Positions 24,226-26,774 of a stretch of 26,774 nt of DNA are shown in pieces. The stretch comes from DAITAZ01 sp036824045 (GTDB taxonomy: Bacteria > Pseudomonadota > Gammaproteobacteria > Burkholderiales > Rhodocyclaceae): assembly GCA_036824045.1 (NCBI GenBank), contig DAITAZ010000048.1:1-26774 (forward strand), given 5' to 3'. The notes beneath the pieces were generated by a model that was given only the letters and a program-made list of their open reading frames with translations, was not told the origin of the DNA and searched no databases. Numbering within the stretch: the first letter of the stretch is position 1; each line of letters opens with the position of its first letter. The position numbers and the translations under genes were made by a program.

Positions 24226-25475
24226 CCCCCACCCAATTCTTCCCCTACCGTCACGGCCAGCTTTGCGCGGAAGGCGTCCCCCTGACGCAGATCGCCGAGC
24301 GGTTCGGCACCCCCACCTACGTCTATTCCCGCGCGGCGCTGACCCATGCCTTTGCTGCCTACCAGGAGGCCCTGGCGGGGCGTCGCGCCCTGGTGTGCTA
24401 CGCGGTCAAAGCCAATTCCAATCTGGCCATTCTCAACGTCTTCGCCCGTCTGGGCGCCGGCTTTGACATCGTCTCCGGCGGCGAACTGGCGCGGGTGCTG
24501 GCCGCTGGCGGCTCCGCCGACAAGGTGGTGTTTTCCGGCGTCGGCAAGACCGAAGCCGAAATCCGCCAGGCACTCGCGGCCGGCATCCGCTGCTTCAATC
24601 TCGAATCCGCGCCCGAACTGGACCGCATCAACCGCATCGCCGGCGAGATGGGCCTGCGCGCACCGATCGCCTTCCGGGTCAATCCGGACGTGGACCCCAA
24701 GACTCATCCCTATATTTCCACCGGCCTCAAAAGCAACAAATTCGGCGTCGCCTTTGACGAGGCGCTCGCCCTGTATCGCCGTGCGGCGGGCATGGCCCAC
24801 GTGGCTGTGCGGGGCATCGGCTGCCACATCGGCTCACAGTTGCTGGACCCCGCCCCCATTGCCGAGGCGGCGGACAAGGTGCTGGGCCTGGTGGACCGAC
24901 TCGCCGCCGAAGGCATCCGCCTGCAGCACGTGGATTTCGGGGGTGGGCTGGGCGTGCGGTACCGGGACGAGGAACCGCTGCCACCGCGTCAATACCTGGC
25001 ACCGCTGCTGGCCCGGATGGAGGGCCGCGGCGAAGAGGTGATGTTCGAACCCGGGCGGTCGCTGGTCGGCAATGCGGGCCTGCTGCTCACCCGCATCGAA
25101 TACCTCAAGCACGGCGAGGAAAAAAATTTCTGCATCGTTGACGCAGCCATGAATGACCTGGCCCGCCCGGCCCTCTACGACGCCTTCCACGACATGCTGC
25201 CCGCGCGTCAGGTCAGCGTGCCCGGCAGCGTATACAACGTCGTGGGCCCCATCTGCGAGTCCGGCGATTTCCTGGGCCACGACCGTGAACTGGCGGTGGA
25301 GCCGGGCGACCTGCTGGCCATCCTCTCCGCCGGGGCCTACGGGATGACCATGGCCTCCAACTACAACACCCGGCCCCGCGCCGCCGAGGTCATGGTGGAC
25401 GGCGAAGCGGTGCACCTGATCCGCGAACGCGAGCAGGTGGCCAACCTCTTCGCACTCGAGCACCTGCTCGGCTGA
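24222..25475 (+). CDS. lysA: Diaminopimelate decarboxylase LysA
   Basis: A 417-residue PLP enzyme converting meso-diaminopimelate to L-lysine. The PLP Lys63 lies in LVCYAVKANSNLAILNVFAR; other marks are GFDIVSGGELARVLAAGG, HPYISTGLKSNKFGV, GIGCHIGSQLLD, HVDFGGGLGVRY, FEPGRSLVGNAGLLLTRIEY and the active-site GPICESGDFLG. Length is typical. The ATG overlaps the lptM stop, with AGGA about 9 bases upstream. In many relatives dapF follows; here the next gene is an RND adaptor. Confidence 0.97.
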   Translation: MTPTQFFPYRHGQLCAEGVPLTQIAERFGTPTYVYSRAALTHAFAAYQEALAGRRALVCYAVKANSNLAILNVFARLGAGFDIVSGGELARVLAAGGSADKVVFSGVGKTEAEIRQALAAGIRCFNLESAPELDRINRIAGEMGLRAPIAFRVNPDVDPKTHPYISTGLKSNKFGVAFDEALALYRRAAGMAHVAVRGIGCHIGSQLLDPAPIAEAADKVLGLVDRLAAEGIRLQHVDFGGGLGVRYRDEEPLPPRQYLAPLLARMEGRGEEVMFEPGRSLVGNAGLLLTRIEYLKHGEEKNFCIVDAAMNDLARPALYDAFHDMLPARQVSVPGSVYNVVGPICESGDFLGHDRELAVEPGDLLAILSAGAYGMTMASNYNTRPRAAEVMVDGEAVHLIREREQVANLFALEHLLG

Positions 25476-25547
25476 CGACCTGCGCAGCCAATAGCGCGCA
25501 CGGCGCATTGATTCCTACGCATCGAAAGCCGCACCCGGACCGCACTC

Positions 25548-26642
25548 ATGTACACGCCCGCCCGAATCGCCCCGCTTGCCGCCGCGCTGCTCCTCCTTGT
25601 TGCCTGTGGCAAAGCCGAGGAGCAGAAAAAACCCGCCGGCCCGCCGGCTACGCTGATCACCACGGTCCAGGCGCAGCGGGCAGCGCTGGAGGTGACCGAG
25701 GAGACGGTGGGCGCGCTGGAAGCGCTGATCGACCCCAAGATTGGCGCCGAGGTGGCTGGCCGCGTGACGCGGGTGCTCGCGCGCACGGGTGACCGGGTGA
25801 AACGGGGGCAGTTGCTGGCGGAGCTGGACAACACGGATTTCACCGCCCAGACCCGCAGCGACGAGGCGGAAGTACGCCGCCTGGAAGCCCTGCTTGCCCA
25901 GCAGGAACGCCTGGTGGAACGGCAGCAGAACCTGCTTGCCAAGGGGTTCATCTCCCAGAACGGGCTGGACGACGTGCGCGCCCAGCGGGACGCCCTGCAG
26001 GCCCAGCTCGCGGCGGCCAAGGCGCGGGGCGACGCCGGCCGCCACAATCTGGCCCGCACCCGGGCGCTGGCGCCGGTGGACGGCGTCATCGAGACTCAGG
26101 TGGTTTCGGTGGGCGACTACGTCAAAGTGGGCGATCCGCTTTTCCGGCTGGTGTCCAACCAGGTGTTGCGCGCCCATCTGCCCTACCCGGAATCCGCCGC
26201 CCCCCGCATTCGCCCCGGCCAGCCCGTACGCCTGAGCTCGCCGCTGGCGCCCGGCAAGGTGACCGAGGGCGTGGTGGAGGACGTGAAGCCGGTGTTGGCC
26301 GAATCGAGCCGTGCGCTCGATGTGCTGGTCCGGATAAAGAACGATGGCTCGCTGCTCTCCGGCGGCACGGTCAACGCCGCCGTGGTCACCGGCCAGAAGC
26401 CGGAAGCGGTGCTGGTCCCGGAACAAAGCGTGGTGCTGCGCCCCGCAGGCAAGGTGGTGTACGTGATCCACGAAGGCAAGGCCAAACAGACGGTGGTGCA
26501 GGCGGGCAGCAAGAAGGATGGCAGGGTGGAGATCGTCAAGGGCCTGGCGGGAGGCGAAACGGTGGCTCTTGACGGCGCCGGGTTCCTCACCGATGGCGCG
26601 GCGGTGAGCATCAAACCCCCGCCGGCCAACCAGGCCAAGTAG
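25548..26642 (+). CDS. RND efflux periplasmic adaptor (membrane fusion protein)
   Basis: A 364-residue lipoprotein of the HlyD/AcrA-like family that bridges an RND pump to the outer membrane. The start ends in a lipobox (LLLLVAC). The barrel-sandwich hybrid domain is split around a helical hairpin: EALIDPKIGAEVAGRVTRVL and GDRVKRGQLLAELDNTDF, a coiled-coil hairpin (about 105-165), then RTRALAPVDGVIETQVVSVG with VGDPLFRLVS. A beta-barrel domain and a membrane-proximal domain (VLVPEQSVVLRPAGKVVYVI, GLAGGETVALDGAGFLTDGA) complete it. Substrate cannot be told; the short hairpin resembles the MexH/VexC-like group rather than metal pumps. No clear Shine-Dalgarno. The pump gene begins 35 bases downstream. 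Confidence 0.93.
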   Translation: MYTPARIAPLAAALLLLVACGKAEEQKKPAGPPATLITTVQAQRAALEVTEETVGALEALIDPKIGAEVAGRVTRVLARTGDRVKRGQLLAELDNTDFTAQTRSDEAEVRRLEALLAQQERLVERQQNLLAKGFISQNGLDDVRAQRDALQAQLAAAKARGDAGRHNLARTRALAPVDGVIETQVVSVGDYVKVGDPLFRLVSNQVLRAHLPYPESAAPRIRPGQPVRLSSPLAPGKVTEGVVEDVKPVLAESSRALDVLVRIKNDGSLLSGGTVNAAVVTGQKPEAVLVPEQSVVLRPAGKVVYVIHEGKAKQTVVQAGSKKDGRVEIVKGLAGGETVALDGAGFLTDGAAVSIKPPPANQAK

Positions 26643-26677
26643 GCTCCGGCCCCGCCCACGCAAAGGACCCGCCGGCC

Positions 26678-26774
26678 ATGACGCTCCCCGAACTCTCGAT
26701 CAAACGCCACGTACTGGCCTGGATGCTCAGCGGCGTGCTGGTGCTGTTCGGCATCATCAGCTACCAGCGCATCG
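26678..26774 (+). CDS. RND efflux pump inner-membrane permease, N-terminal fragment
   Basis: Only the first 32 codons are present; the gene runs off the window. The start MTLPELSIKRHVLAWMLSGV with the following hydrophobic run and FGIISYQRI is the standard N-terminus and first transmembrane helix of an AcrB/HAE1-type RND permease (LSIKRPV-type opening). AAAGGA lies about 10 bases upstream. It follows the adaptor by 35 bases and would be driven by proton motive force; substrate unknown. Confidence 0.85.
   Translation, partial: MTLPELSIKRHVLAWMLSGVLVLFGIISYQRI

Overview
This GC-rich window (mid-60s % by eye) is a chromosomal segment of a betaproteobacterium. The order pilMNOPQ-aroK-aroB-dgt-gltB-gltD, the short protein MAKKFPLHPKHPERICWGC (DUF3079) and the cyaY-lptM-lysA block point to Rhodocyclales or a near relative; the exact genus cannot be fixed from sequence reading alone. 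No rRNA, tRNA, insertion sequence, prophage, CRISPR array or origin was seen. Base composition and codon use look uniform, so nothing stands out as recently acquired.

Layout. (1) 1-3000: the 3' end of a fused isobutyryl-CoA mutase gene (icmF), then small poorly characterised genes: a stand-alone cyclic-nucleotide-binding domain, a monooxygenase-like domain with membrane segments, a four-cysteine DUF3079 protein and a predicted outer-membrane protein. Their intergenic regions hold inverted repeats. (2) 3124-6388, minus strand: glmU-glmS, making UDP-GlcNAc precursors for peptidoglycan and LPS. (3) 6687-12831, minus: gltB-gltD, NADPH glutamate synthase. (4) 13178-15892, minus: aroK-aroB-dgt, overlapping genes for the shikimate pathway and dNTP hydrolysis. 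(5) 16015-21052, minus: pilM-N-O-P-Q, the type IV pilus alignment complex and secretin, with overlapping start and stop codons. (6) 21177-23627, plus: a class A penicillin-binding protein diverging from pilM. (7) 23645-25475: cyaY (minus) diverging from lptM-lysA (plus). (8) 25548-end, plus: an RND efflux adaptor and the first codons of its inner-membrane pump.

Functionally most of the window serves the cell envelope (glmU/glmS, PBP1A, lysA, lptM, pil genes, RND pump) and nitrogen or aromatic amino-acid assimilation (gltBD, aroKB). Intrinsic terminators are visible after glmS, after gltD, after pilQ, and inside the gltB upstream region.

No new defence or mobile system was found. The most interesting signal is the 346-bp region upstream of gltB: a good sigma-70-like promoter followed about 90-118 nt later by a terminator hairpin with a T5 run, still about 90 nt before gltB. 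That layout fits transcription attenuation or a small terminated RNA. Other observations are a possible leaderless aroK start and inverted repeats in three promoter regions. All are hypotheses from sequence only.
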